DNA of 64,000 bases from WTFV01 sp965203525 (lineage in GTDB: Bacteria > Acidobacteriota > Vicinamibacteria > Vicinamibacterales > UBA8438): NCBI GenBank assembly GCA_965203525.1, contig OZ241898.1, forward strand, positions 4,650,001 to 4,714,000, given 5' to 3'. The position numbers were made by a program, and so were the translations under genes. The notes under the pieces were generated by a model. That model had not been told where the DNA came from. It saw only the letters and a program-made list of their open reading frames with translations, and ran no database searches. Shown piece by piece: positions 36,468 through 44,427 of the stretch. Each line of letters starts with the position of its first letter. The first letter of the stretch is position 1.

Positions 36468-36507
36468 CGACGAACTTGACGAGCGCAGAGGAGTCCAGAT
36501 ACACCAC
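36445..36507 (-). pseudogene. vapC toxin fragment, copy 1
   Basis: Starts GTG at 36507; reads VYLDSSALVKFVVTEPEA, the first strand/helix of a PIN-domain toxin with its first catalytic Asp. The remainder is lost, and the frame runs antisense into the third gene of the DUF262 operon. A second fragment cut at nearly the same codon is at 39895-39990. Confidence 0.7.
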
Positions 36508-36539
36508 GGCGTATCAGAGCCGGTCTTCACGGCCGGCGA

Positions 36540-36659
36540 TCAGCGCCTCGCCGGCCTCCGTGGAAGCTCGCCGCGGCGAATGCGCCGCACGTAGACGCTC
36601 AGGTTCTGCCGCAACTCGTGAATGCCGACCCTGAACGTGCCGGTCGAAGCGGCAGTCAT
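36540..36659 (-). pseudogene. Phd/VapB-type antitoxin, internally deleted, copy 1
   Basis: 39-codon remnant reading FRVGIHELRQNLSVYVRRIR, then out of frame. Compared with the intact copy at 39997-40290, about 150 bp is deleted between two GCTCGCC microhomologies, destroying the toxin-binding half. Confidence 0.75.
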
Positions 36660-36690
36660 GGTGACGCACAGCGTAGCACGTGGTTTGGTG

Positions 36691-36830
36691 GTTCACGCTC
36701 CGGGTGGTCGGCATCCGGCGGGGGGAGCGGGCGGAGCTGACGTTGCGCTACACCGACGTCTGGGTGCTACGCGACGGCCGGTGGCAGTGCGTCTCGTCGC
36801 AAAGTACCCGAGTCAATCCGCGGTATAACG
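36691..36830 (+). pseudogene. 3' fragment of SnoaL-like gene
   Basis: Matches the last ~45 codons of the intact SnoaL-like gene (38445-38580, offset 1754) with few changes. The stop region is altered (CGGTATAACG instead of CGGTAACG). It begins abruptly after the vapB upstream sequence, so it is a duplication leftover. Confidence 0.8.
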
Positions 36831-36955
36831 TCACCGTGGCGCCGGCTTGAGGCTCCGATCACACTCGGTGGGCCGCAAAGCACCCGGGAAGTCAGGACCG
36901 GCCTGACCTCGACGGGCGACGGTTCCGGCCGGCTCTTGCCGCCAGCCGTCGCATC

Positions 36956-38023
36956 TCATCTTCGGTCGCCGAGCCGGCGCCGCAACTCCTCGATTTCTCC
37001 CCGCTGCTTCTCGTTTTCCGCCCGTTGCGCCGCGATGGTTTCGTCCCGCTCCGCGAGTGTCTTCTGCTGATCCGCGAGTGTCTTCTGCCGCTCCGCGAGT
37101 GTCTTCTGCTGATCTTCGAGTGTCTTCTGCTGATCCGCGAATGCCTTCCGCTGCTCTGCGAGCGCCTTCTGCCGATCCTCGAGCGCCTTCTGCTGATCCG
37201 CGAATGCCTTCCGCTGCTCTGCGAGCGCCTTCTGCTGCTCCAGATTCTCCTGGTGCATGCGTTCCCACGCGCCGAGGATTTCGTCTTCCGTCAGCATCGA
37301 GTGCCGCAGCTCCGGACTCGCCGCCGCACGCTGCAGACGGCGCAGCACGGGCGCATAGCGGTCCGGCATCGCCGCGGCGTCCACCTCCAGCGCATGCCGG
37401 CTGTCCGCCGCGCGCAGCTCCTGGTCGAACACGCTCAGCAGCTTCTCCAGGTCGTTGCGCCGCCGCGCCGGCAGCCGGGACACCTGCACCACGTAGCAGT
37501 CGTGCGTCAGCGCCTCGACGAACTCCTCCCGCACCGCCAGCCGCTCCCCCGTCACCGCGTCCACGTACTGGCGCGTCACCTTCAGCACCGTCGCGTCCGC
37601 GCACGGCAACGGCTCTCCCAGGAAGTAGATCGTCGTCAGCCTGCGCGGCCGCGATCGCTTGCGGCCGTCCTCCAGGTACGTCACGGCATTCCGCTCGTCC
37701 GCGTAGTGCGTTCCCAGGTACCGCCGGAAACGCATCACGTCGTCCGAGTAGCGTGCTTTCTGCACCTCGATCAGCACCCGCAGATGCTCTCCCGCCACGG
37801 TGCGGACCGTCGCCGCGAAGTCCACCCGCAGCACCGTGAAGCCGGCGCCCTCCGGCGCCGCCGCCGACCGCGACGAACCGACCTGCACCGCGCTCTCCTG
37901 CGGAACCATCTCGAGACTCTCGAGATCCTCGCCGAGGATCGAGCCGACGATCAGCTTCGCCGACGCCGGATCCTCCAGCAGGTGCTTGAAGACGGCGTCG
38001 TACATGGGGTTGGCGATGCGCAT
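36956..38023 (-). CDS. Rpn-like PD-(D/E)XK nuclease family protein, copy 1 (long coiled coil)
   Basis: 355 residues from ATG at 38023 (start shared with the second copy). N-terminal MRIANPMYDAVFKHLLEDP and catalytic-like LRVLIEVQKARYSDDVMRF place it with the PDDEXK_2/Rpn recombination-promoting nuclease family. The C-terminal part is a run of about ten near-identical heptads (QQKALAE, QRKAFAD, RQKTLAD and similar) forming a coiled coil, then EKQRGEIEELRRRLGDR. The second copy lacks seven of these heptads. It lies within a tandem duplication of about 1.4 kb. Confidence 0.88.
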   Translation of the reverse strand: MRIANPMYDAVFKHLLEDPASAKLIVGSILGEDLESLEMVPQESAVQVGSSRSAAAPEGAGFTVLRVDFAATVRTVAGEHLRVLIEVQKARYSDDVMRFRRYLGTHYADERNAVTYLEDGRKRSRPRRLTTIYFLGEPLPCADATVLKVTRQYVDAVTGERLAVREEFVEALTHDCYVVQVSRLPARRRNDLEKLLSVFDQELRAADSRHALEVDAAAMPDRYAPVLRRLQRAAASPELRHSMLTEDEILGAWERMHQENLEQQKALAEQRKAFADQQKALEDRQKALAEQRKAFADQQKTLEDQQKTLAERQKTLADQQKTLAERDETIAAQRAENEKQRGEIEELRRRLGDRR

Positions 38024-38115
38024 GGGGATGGAGATCAAGGACGACGAGTGTAGCGCATGCCCCGGCCGGCGGCCTGGTGGAATAATGGACCGGACAAGGC
38101 GCCAGGGGGGAGACG

Positions 38116-38580
38116 ATGATGCGAAGACGATGGCCGCGGTGTCTCGCGGGTTGCATTCCGGCGGCCGTCTGGACGGCAGGCGCCCTCGCCGCCCAGCCGC
38201 CGGCCGTGTCGGTGGAGGAGACCCTCATCGCGCTCGAACGGGGCTGGAACGAGGCGTTCTACGCCCGGGACGTGGAGTTTCTCGAAACCGTCCTGGCCGA
38301 CGAGTTCATCGCCACCTACGACGACGGCGCCCGGGGCGACAAGGCGCGCGAGCTGGAGCTGGCCGCGTCGTTCAACCAGCGGGTGCTGTCGGCCACGCAG
38401 GACGACTTCATCGTGCAGGTCCACGACGACGCCGCGGTGGTCTGGTTCACGCTCCGGGTGGTCGGCATCCGGCGGGGGGAGCGGGCGGAGCTGACGTTGC
38501 GCTACACCGACGTCTGGGTGCTGCGCGACGGCCGGTGGCAATGCGTCTCGTCGCAAAGCACCCGGGTCAATCCGCGGTAA
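38116..38580 (+). CDS. Secreted SnoaL-like (DUF4440) protein
   Basis: 154 residues. A signal peptide (about 1-27, ending GALAAQ) precedes a SnoaL/NTF2-like domain: LIALERGWNEAFYARDVEFL, LADEFIATYDDGARG, VHDDAAVVWFTLRVVG, WVLRDGRWQCVSSQST. A good GGGGGGAGACG site precedes tandem ATGs. Function of such small cone-fold proteins is usually unassigned. Its 3' half is duplicated at 36691, and its upstream sequence at about 39849. Confidence 0.82.
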   Translation: MMRRRWPRCLAGCIPAAVWTAGALAAQPPAVSVEETLIALERGWNEAFYARDVEFLETVLADEFIATYDDGARGDKARELELAASFNQRVLSATQDDFIVQVHDDAAVVWFTLRVVGIRRGERAELTLRYTDVWVLRDGRWQCVSSQSTRVNPR

Positions 38581-38868
38581 CGTCACCGTGGCGCAGGCTT
38601 GACAGCCCGTGGTGAAACCCCGCGTCGCACCGAGACGGGCGGGGCGCCCGGCTGACAAGGCGTGAGGAGGGAGCATCTCGGCCCTGTGCGACCGACGAAC
38701 AACGCAGTTCAGCCGGGATGCAGCGCCCGTCGAATGCAGCGGGATTTCGCCACGGGCTGTTGAGGCTCCGATCGCACTCGGTGGGCCGCAAAGCACCTGG
38801 GAAGTCAGGTCTGACTCGATGGGCGACGGTTCCGGTCGGCTCTAAAACTTGCCGCCAGCCGTCGCATC
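38581..38868. other. Intergenic region holding a MITE
   Basis: Between the SnoaL-like and second Rpn-like genes. Everything not in the MITE (38603-38759) matches the corresponding spacer of the first duplicate (36831-36955). Confidence 0.75.
38603..38759. mobile_element. 157-bp MITE with 21-bp terminal inverted repeats
   Basis: Left end CAGCCCGTGGTGAAAC and the reverse complement of the right end CAGCCCGTGGCGAAAT agree over 21 bp with two mismatches. It is flanked by the 4-bp duplication TTGA (38599-38602 and 38760-38763). The other copy of this duplicated region has the empty site, GGCTTGAGGCTCC at about 36846-36858, with a single TTGA. It encodes nothing. The parent transposase family is not identified. 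Confidence 0.9.
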
Positions 38869-39789
38869 TCATCCGCGGTCGCCGAGCCGGCGCCGCAACT
38901 CCTCGATTTCTCCCCGCTGCTTCTCGTTTTCCGCCCGTTGCGCCGCGATGGTTTCGTCCCGCTCCGCGATGGTTTTCTGCTGCTCTGCGAGCGCCTTCTG
39001 CTGATCCAGATTCTCCCGATGCATGCGCTCCCACGCGCCGAGGATTTCGTCTTCCGTCAGCATCGAGTGCCGCAGCTCCGGACTCGCCGCCGCACGCTGC
39101 AGACGGCGCAGCACGGGCGCATAGCGTTCCGGCATCGCCGCGGCGTCCACCTCCAGCGCATGCCGGCTGTCCGCCGCGCGCAGTTCCTGGTCGAACACGC
39201 TCAGCAGCTTCTCCAGGTCGTTGCGCCGCCGCGCCGGCAGCCGGGACACCTGCACCACGTAGCAGTCGTGCGTCAGCGCCTCGACGAACTCCTCCCGCAC
39301 CGCCAGCCGCTCCCCCGTCACCGCGTCCACGTACTGGCGCGTCACCTTCAGCACCGTCGCGTCCGCGCACGGCAACGGCTCTCCCAGGAAGTAGATCGTC
39401 GTCAGCCTGCGCGGCCGCGACCGCTTGCGGCCGTCCTCCAGGTACGTCACGGCGTTCCGCTCGTCCGCGTAGTGCGTTCCCAGGTATCGCCGGAAACGCA
39501 TCACGTCGTCCGAGTAGCGTGCTTTCTGCACCTCGATCAGCACCCGCAGATGCTCTCCCGCCACGGTGCGGACCGTCGCCGCGAAGTCCACCCGCAGCAC
39601 CGTGAAGCCGGCGCCCTCCGGCGCCGCCGCCGACCGCGCCGAACCGACCTGCACCGCGCTCTCCTGCGGAACCATCTCGAGACTCTCGAGATCCTCGCCG
39701 AGGATCGAGCCGACGATCAGCTTCGCCGACGCCGGGTCCTCCAGCAGATGCTTGAAGACGGCGTCGTACATGGGATTGGCGATGCGCAT
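38869..39789 (-). CDS. Rpn-like PD-(D/E)XK nuclease family protein, copy 2 (short coiled coil)
   Basis: 306 residues, nearly identical to the protein at 36956-38023 over the nuclease part (IVGSILGEDLESLEMVPQES, LRVLIEVQKARYSDD). It differs mainly by having two rather than nine heptads before RDETIAA, which accounts for the whole 49-residue length difference. Coding frames of both copies are intact, suggesting recent duplication or continuing selection. Confidence 0.88.
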   Translation of the reverse strand: MRIANPMYDAVFKHLLEDPASAKLIVGSILGEDLESLEMVPQESAVQVGSARSAAAPEGAGFTVLRVDFAATVRTVAGEHLRVLIEVQKARYSDDVMRFRRYLGTHYADERNAVTYLEDGRKRSRPRRLTTIYFLGEPLPCADATVLKVTRQYVDAVTGERLAVREEFVEALTHDCYVVQVSRLPARRRNDLEKLLSVFDQELRAADSRHALEVDAAAMPERYAPVLRRLQRAAASPELRHSMLTEDEILGAWERMHRENLDQQKALAEQQKTIAERDETIAAQRAENEKQRGEIEELRRRLGDRG

Positions 39790-39894
39790 GGGGGGTGGAG
39801 ATCAAGTGAAGACGAGTGTAGCTCATGCCCCGGCCGGCGACCTGGTGGAATAATGGACAGGACAAGGCGCCAGGGGAGACGACGATGCGGTCGG

Positions 39895-39990
39895 TCATGC
39901 CACGGTAGCCGCGTCGCGTTCGCAGGTCGTCCCGGCCGGCGGTTCGGTGACGACGAGCTTGACGAGCGCAGAGGAGTCCAGATACACCAC
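39895..39990 (-). pseudogene. vapC toxin fragment, copy 2
   Basis: GTG at 39990; reads VVYLDSSALVKLVVTEP then unrelated residues to TGA after 31 codons. Only the first ~17 residues of the PIN domain survive. It follows the antitoxin gene after 6 bp, as a toxin gene should. Confidence 0.75.
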
Positions 39991-39996
39991 GGCGTT

Positions 39997-40290
39997 TCAG
40001 AGCCGGTCTTCACGGTCGGCGATCAGCGCCTCGCCGGCCTCCGTGGAAGGCTCGCCGGCGAGGGGCGGGAGATCCAGCAGGTCCCCGTCCGGCATGCGTG
40101 CCCGTCCCGAGGCCACGAGCTTCGCCAGCGGCGACGCGGCGCCGGCTAGCGGCACGAGCAGGGCGACGGGCCGGCCGCGTTCGGTGACCTCGAAACGCTC
40201 GCCGCGGCGAATGCGCCGCACGTAGACGCTCAGGTTCTGCCGCAACTCGCGAATGCCGACCCTGAACGTGCCGGCCGAAGCGGCAGTCAT
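39997..40290 (-). CDS. Phd/YefM-VapB-type antitoxin
   Basis: 97 residues, intact. The N-terminal DNA-binding part (FRVGIRELRQNLSVYVRRIR, RGERFEVTERGRPVALLVP) is the prevent-host-death fold; the C-terminal part (MPDGDLLDLPPLAGEPS) would wrap the toxin. Its toxin gene is reduced to 17 codons, so it is an orphan antitoxin that could still repress or neutralise a related toxin encoded elsewhere. Confidence 0.85.
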   Translation of the reverse strand: MTAASAGTFRVGIRELRQNLSVYVRRIRRGERFEVTERGRPVALLVPLAGAASPLAKLVASGRARMPDGDLLDLPPLAGEPSTEAGEALIADREDRL

Positions 40291-40333
40291 GGTGACGCAC
40301 AGCGTAGCACATGGTTTGGTGGAAGCACCCGGG

Positions 40334-41770
40334 TCAATCCGCGGTAACGAGCAGCGTCACCGCCACGCACGCCGCCACGTTGACGCCGAGTCCGAGGACG
40401 CCGGCGTGGACGTCCCACACCTCCGGCCGGCCGGCGAGCAACAGCCCGGCGTAGGTCGCGCAGCCGGCCAGCATCCCGCTGCACGCGGCCGCCGTGGTCA
40501 TGCGCCGCCACGTCACGCCGAGGACGAACAACGGCGCCACCTGGGCCAGGATCTCCATCTTGATCTCGGTCAGGCCCCACAGGGTCACCCGCGGCGACAG
40601 CGCGACGACCACCAGCACGCCGACGACCACCCACGAGAGCAGCTTGCCCGCGCGGGTCAGCCGTTCCTCGGACGCGCCCTTCAGCAGGGTGGCGCCGGCG
40701 ACGTCCTTGGCGAGGATCGACGACAGGCTCAGGAGCACCGAGTCGGCGGTCGACATCACGGCGGCGACGACGGCGGTGACGACCACCACGCAGAGGACGT
40801 GGAGCAGCACCGACCGTTCGCTCCAGGCGGTCAGCAGCGCCGGCAGCACCTGGTCGGCGTCGCCGGAGGCGGGCAGGTCGCGGATGGCCAGGATGCCGAC
40901 CAGGAACATGATCCCGGTCGTGACGAACGGCAGGAAGACCAGCACGCCGAGGGCGCGCTTGAGGGTGGCCGCGTCGCGGGCGGCGTAGATGCGCTGGATG
41001 GCGTGGGGATAGACCGCCCCGGAGAAGCCGATGAGGAGGAGCGTGCTGAGCCAGTTGCGCGAGACCTCCGGGGCGGGAACCGCGGCCTTCTCCGGCGCCG
41101 CCGCCGCGACCGCCGCGGTCAGCTCGGCCAGGTGGGCCGGCGTCGGCACGACGGCCAGCAGCAGACCGGCCAGCCCCGCCAGCAGCATGACCCCCTGCAC
41201 GCAGTCGGTCCAGGCGACGGCGCGCATGCCGCCGACCGTCTCGTAGACGATGACGACCAGCGTCAGCAGCACCACGCCGGCCCAGTAGGGCACGGCTCCG
41301 CCCGACAGCCCCGCGGTGACGTGGCCCATCGCCATGAGCTGCGCCAGCAGGTAGTTGGCGATCGCCAGGACCAGCAGCACGTTGGCGAGCAGCGTCAGGG
41401 ACGGCGAGCCGAAACGCCAGGCGATCCAGTCCCCGGGGGTGACGAAGCGGTGGCGGCGGGCGAGGCGTTGCAGGCGCGGGGCGAAGATCAGGTAGACGAC
41501 GACGATCGCCATCATGAAACCGACGCTCATGACCCACGCATAGCCGATGCGGAACGCCTCGCCGGGATAGCCGAGCAGCGTGTTGCCGCTGTACTGCGTC
41601 GCGTAGAGGGTCAGCAGCAGCACGAAGCCGCCGAGGTTGCGGCCGGCCAGGTAGAAGTCGCCCAGGCCGGTCTGCCGGCCGCGCCGCCGCGTGGCGTAGC
41701 CGACCGAGACCAGCACGACCAGATAGAGGCCGACGGCGGCGCCGGCCCCGATCGCGAGCGGCGGGCTCAC
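40334..41770 (-). CDS. Sodium:solute symporter (SSS family)
   Basis: 478 residues, GTG start overlapping the stop of the upstream small membrane protein (GTGA). About 13 hydrophobic helices. Family signatures: GDFYLAGRNLGGFVLLLTL, ATQYSGNTLLGYPGEAF, VVIVYETVGGMRAVAWTD and VMSTADSVLLSLSSILAKD. Predicted Na+-coupled uptake of an organic substrate such as a carboxylate, vitamin or sugar. Its 3' end coincides with a 25-bp match to the end of the SnoaL-like gene, marking the right edge of the duplicated accessory region; the last few residues may be affected. Confidence 0.93.
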   Translation of the reverse strand: MSPPLAIGAGAAVGLYLVVLVSVGYATRRRGRQTGLGDFYLAGRNLGGFVLLLTLYATQYSGNTLLGYPGEAFRIGYAWVMSVGFMMAIVVVYLIFAPRLQRLARRHRFVTPGDWIAWRFGSPSLTLLANVLLVLAIANYLLAQLMAMGHVTAGLSGGAVPYWAGVVLLTLVVIVYETVGGMRAVAWTDCVQGVMLLAGLAGLLLAVVPTPAHLAELTAAVAAAAPEKAAVPAPEVSRNWLSTLLLIGFSGAVYPHAIQRIYAARDAATLKRALGVLVFLPFVTTGIMFLVGILAIRDLPASGDADQVLPALLTAWSERSVLLHVLCVVVVTAVVAAVMSTADSVLLSLSSILAKDVAGATLLKGASEERLTRAGKLLSWVVVGVLVVVALSPRVTLWGLTEIKMEILAQVAPLFVLGVTWRRMTTAAACSGMLAGCATYAGLLLAGRPEVWDVHAGVLGLGVNVAACVAVTLLVTAD

Positions 41771-42243
41771 GCCGCGCCTTCCCGGCCGTCCGGGTCTTCG
41801 CCGGACGGCGGCGCGGACCGAACGGCCGCGGTCGAGTCGGGCGCCGGCGCGTGCGCGTCGTCCGGGTCTTCGCCGGACGGCGGCGCGGACCAGCAGCGCG
41901 CCACCACGTACGCGGTGAAGAGGGCGACGGCCAGACAGGCGGACAGCGAGAGGACGACCCAGTGCGGCAGGCCGAACCAGATCCGCGCGGGACTGCCGGC
42001 CGGCAGGTACCACGGCACCGAGGCGGCGAAGAGGAACAGGTAGACGGCCCAGATCCAGGGGCGCGACCGGGGCTCGAGGGGTTCGGGCGTGGCTTCCCGG
42101 TGGCCGGCGCCGGAACGGGGGCGGCCCGCCGCTTGCCGCGGCCTCCGCGCGGCGGATTTCCGTTCCCGGCATCCGTGGCGTAGCGACGGACATCGACGCC
42201 CCGACCTGTCTGCCGAGGCCGTGCGGATTTCCGTTCCCGGCAT
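41767..42243 (-). CDS. Small membrane protein (DUF3311-like), symporter partner
   Basis: Two hydrophobic helices (WIWAVYLFLFAASVPWYLP and HWVVLSLSACLAVALFTAYV) match the small subunit-like proteins encoded before some SSS symporters. The stop overlaps the symporter start by 4 bp. The start is uncertain: the in-frame ATG at 42243 gives 158 residues, but the first ~65 are Arg-rich and include a 71-bp-spaced DNA repeat. The C-terminal tail repeats SAPPSGEDPD, from an 82-bp-spaced DNA repeat. Confidence 0.65.
   Translation of the reverse strand: MPGTEIRTASADRSGRRCPSLRHGCRERKSAARRPRQAAGRPRSGAGHREATPEPLEPRSRPWIWAVYLFLFAASVPWYLPAGSPARIWFGLPHWVVLSLSACLAVALFTAYVVARCWSAPPSGEDPDDAHAPAPDSTAAVRSAPPSGEDPDGREGAA
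41788..41901. repeat. Two 32-bp direct repeats, 82-bp period
   Basis: GTCCGGGTCTTCGCCGGACG and the following GCGGCGCGGACC occur at 41788-41819 and 41870-41901. They encode the repeated SAPPSGEDPD tail of the small membrane protein. Confidence 0.8.
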
Positions 42244-42256
42244 CCGTGGCGTAGCG
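42152..42256. repeat. Two 34-bp direct repeats, 71-bp period
   Basis: GCGGATTTCCGTTCCCGGCA followed by TCCGTGGCGTAGCG is found identically at 42152-42185 and 42223-42256, in the region between the small membrane protein and the amidohydrolase gene. Confidence 0.85.
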
Positions 42257-42362
42257 CCGGGTGCGCCCGTTGCGGACTGGTGCGGGCGCGGTCCGGTGGT
42301 CCTATGATAGTGCCTGGCGGATCGAGATCGGCCGTGCCGGCCGGCGCCGCGGGAGGCCTGCG

Positions 42363-43283
42363 ATGGATCGAATGGTGCGCATCATGGTGCTGGCGGCCGC
42401 CGCGGCCGGGACGGCGGGGCTCGGCGCGGCCGCGCCGGCAGGGGGCCAGGAGGCGGGAATCCCGCTCGCGGGAATCGTCGACCTGCACGTCCACTCCGGC
42501 CCGGACTCGCGTCCGCGGTCGGTGGACGACGTCGAGGCGGCGCGTCTCGCCGCCGAGGCGGGCCTGCGCGCCATCCTGCTGAAGAACCACTTCACGATGA
42601 CCGCCGACCGGGCGGCGATCGCGATGGGGCAGGTGGACGGCCTGGAGATCTTCGGCGGGGTCGTCCTGAACCGCGCGGTCGGCGGCATCAACCCCGAGGC
42701 GGTGCGCCAGATGGCCGCCTTCTCCGGCGGCCGGGGCAAGGTGGTCTGGCTGCCGACCTTCGACGCCGAGCACTACGTGACGGCGGCAGGCGGCGACGGG
42801 CCGTTCGTGTCCGTCCTGGAGGACGGCGAACCGCTGCCGGCGGTGCGGGAGGTCTTCGCGCTGATCGCCGAACACGACCTGACGCTGGCGACGGGGCACT
42901 CGGGGCCGGGGGAGGTGCTGCGCCTGATTCCGGAAGCCAGGCGGCTCGGGGTGCGGCGCATCCTCGTGACCCACGTCTTCAGCCAGGGCGCGACGCGCGA
43001 GCAGATGCGGCGGATGGCCGAGGCGGGCGCGATCCTGGAGATCGACTGGCTGGCCGTGCACTCCGGCGGACGCGCTGTCGAGGACTACGCCGCGGCCGTT
43101 CGCGAGATCGGCGCGGAGGCGTTCTGCATGTCGTCGGACCTCGGACAGGCCGGCAATCCGGCGCACGCCGACGGACTGCGCGCCTACGTTCGCGCCATGC
43201 TGGACGCCGGCGTCACCGAGGCGGAGATCGACGTCATGGCGCGGCGGAACCCGGCCCGCCTGCTGGGACTCGATCCCTGGTAG
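42363..43283 (+). CDS. Exported DUF6282-like metal-dependent hydrolase
   Basis: 306 residues with a signal peptide (about 1-29). The amidohydrolase-type metal motif DLHVHSGPDSRPRS follows, then ILLKNHFTMTAD, a conserved TGHSGPGEV and VTHVFSQGATREQM, and a late SSDLGQAGNP. The fold is that of TIM-barrel amidohydrolases acting on cyclic amides or lactones; the substrate is unknown. ATG at 42363 is chosen because the signal peptide begins there. A TATGAT box lies 60 bp upstream. Confidence 0.8.
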   Translation: MDRMVRIMVLAAAAAGTAGLGAAAPAGGQEAGIPLAGIVDLHVHSGPDSRPRSVDDVEAARLAAEAGLRAILLKNHFTMTADRAAIAMGQVDGLEIFGGVVLNRAVGGINPEAVRQMAAFSGGRGKVVWLPTFDAEHYVTAAGGDGPFVSVLEDGEPLPAVREVFALIAEHDLTLATGHSGPGEVLRLIPEARRLGVRRILVTHVFSQGATREQMRRMAEAGAILEIDWLAVHSGGRAVEDYAAAVREIGAEAFCMSSDLGQAGNPAHADGLRAYVRAMLDAGVTEAEIDVMARRNPARLLGLDPW

Positions 43284-43306
43284 CAGGACCGGCCGGAATC
43301 CGGCCC

Positions 43307-43418
43307 GCCGGCGTCGGTGCGGCCGACAGCCGTCCCGGTACTCCACCGGCATGGACGAGGCGGTCGTCGAGGATCCGCAGCCGGCGTCAGTGCAGTCGAT
43401 AATCGCCCCGGTACCCCT
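43307..43418. repeat. Degenerate direct repeat with 73-bp period
   Basis: About 38 bp at 43307 (GCCGGCGTCGGTGCGGCCGA and onward) is echoed at 43380 with 8-9 substitutions. The second copy is the 3' end of the metallopeptidase gene; the first is a diverged duplicate just beyond its stop. Confidence 0.65.
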
Positions 43419-44427
43419 CCCGCGGGTCCGCGTCGAACGCCTCCTCCGCCTCCCAGCGCCGCCGCCGCTCCGCCCGCCGCAGGCGGTGGCGCCAGATGGC
43501 GGCCAGGGCGAGGCTCGTGATGAGCGTCCAGAGGGTGAACGGACTGGCCAGGAAGGTGATCCACTCCTCCCAGCCGCCCGAACTGCGCCAGAACAGGCGC
43601 GCCGCGCCCCCCACCGTCGTTCCGGTGGCGTCGACGAAGGCGTTGTCGAAGGTCTTGCCGGCGGCGACCCCGGACAGGATGCGCGGGACGACGCCGGGGC
43701 CGTGCCGCCGGATGACGTCGCGGACGACGGCGTGCGCGATGACGTAGGCGCGCGCTGCGTCGCGGCCGTTTTCCGCGCGCAGGAACAGGCCCTCGAGGGC
43801 CGTGACCGTCGGCTGGCCGGCCGTGATGGTGGCCCACAGGAACCGCGACCGGTCGCCGATGTCCCAACTCCGTTCGGCGACGCTGGCCAGCCCCTCGCTG
43901 AACCAGCGCGGCAGGCGTCCGCCGCCGGCCGCCCGCGACGCCAGGACGTGGGCCACCTCGTGGTGGATCACCACTTCGAGCGAATCGTGCGGATAGCTTC
44001 CGATGCGGTCGGGGAACAGGACGACGAGATCGTGCGCGGGGTCGGCGAACGCCCCGACCCACGGCTCGGTGTCGCGCGCGATGCGGGAGTCCTCCGGCAC
44101 GAGCACGATCCGGATCCGGTTGCCCGGGTCGCGCAGACCGACCAGGCGCACGACCGCCGTCAGCCGGCCCGCGTCGAGCCGCCGGATCCGGCCGGCGACG
44201 GCGCGCAGGCTCGCGGGCCCCTCGATCGTCATCTCCGGCGGACGCGGCTGGGCGGCCGCCGGCGCGGCCAAGGCCAGCGTGAGACAGCCGGCGAAACCGG
44301 CCGCGACGCCGGCCGGCCGGCGCCGCGCGCACTCCGCGGCCACGGACCGGACGCCGCGCGGCGCGAACGGGCGCGGATCCGGCCCCGCCGCGGCGGGCGC
44401 GCGGCGGGGCGTCTCACGGCTGCTCAT
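43387..44427 (-). CDS. Peptidase MA-like exported zinc metallopeptidase
   Basis: 346 residues. A hydrophobic export signal lies at about 40-60. The zinc motif HHEVAHVL (HExxH) is followed by LPRWFSEGLASVAE, whose Glu is the third ligand, as in the gluzincin-like MA family. A C-terminal transmembrane helix (about 292-312) is followed by an Arg-rich tail. Probably anchored outside the cytoplasmic membrane. Its ATG lies inside the end of queF, a 14-bp overlap. Confidence 0.82.
   Translation of the reverse strand: MSSRETPRRAPAAAGPDPRPFAPRGVRSVAAECARRRPAGVAAGFAGCLTLALAAPAAAQPRPPEMTIEGPASLRAVAGRIRRLDAGRLTAVVRLVGLRDPGNRIRIVLVPEDSRIARDTEPWVGAFADPAHDLVVLFPDRIGSYPHDSLEVVIHHEVAHVLASRAAGGGRLPRWFSEGLASVAERSWDIGDRSRFLWATITAGQPTVTALEGLFLRAENGRDAARAYVIAHAVVRDVIRRHGPGVVPRILSGVAAGKTFDNAFVDATGTTVGGAARLFWRSSGGWEEWITFLASPFTLWTLITSLALAAIWRHRLRRAERRRRWEAEEAFDADPREGYRGDYRLH

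Noticed and set aside
40320..40345. 25-bp match between the symporter 3' end and the SnoaL-like gene 3' end as an attachment site
   Set aside because: It fits better as a leftover of the SnoaL duplication; no integrase or tRNA target is nearby.
40253..42043. Gln/Asp/His-rich plus-strand frame over the symporter
   Set aside because: Antisense of a 13-helix transporter; low complexity and no support.
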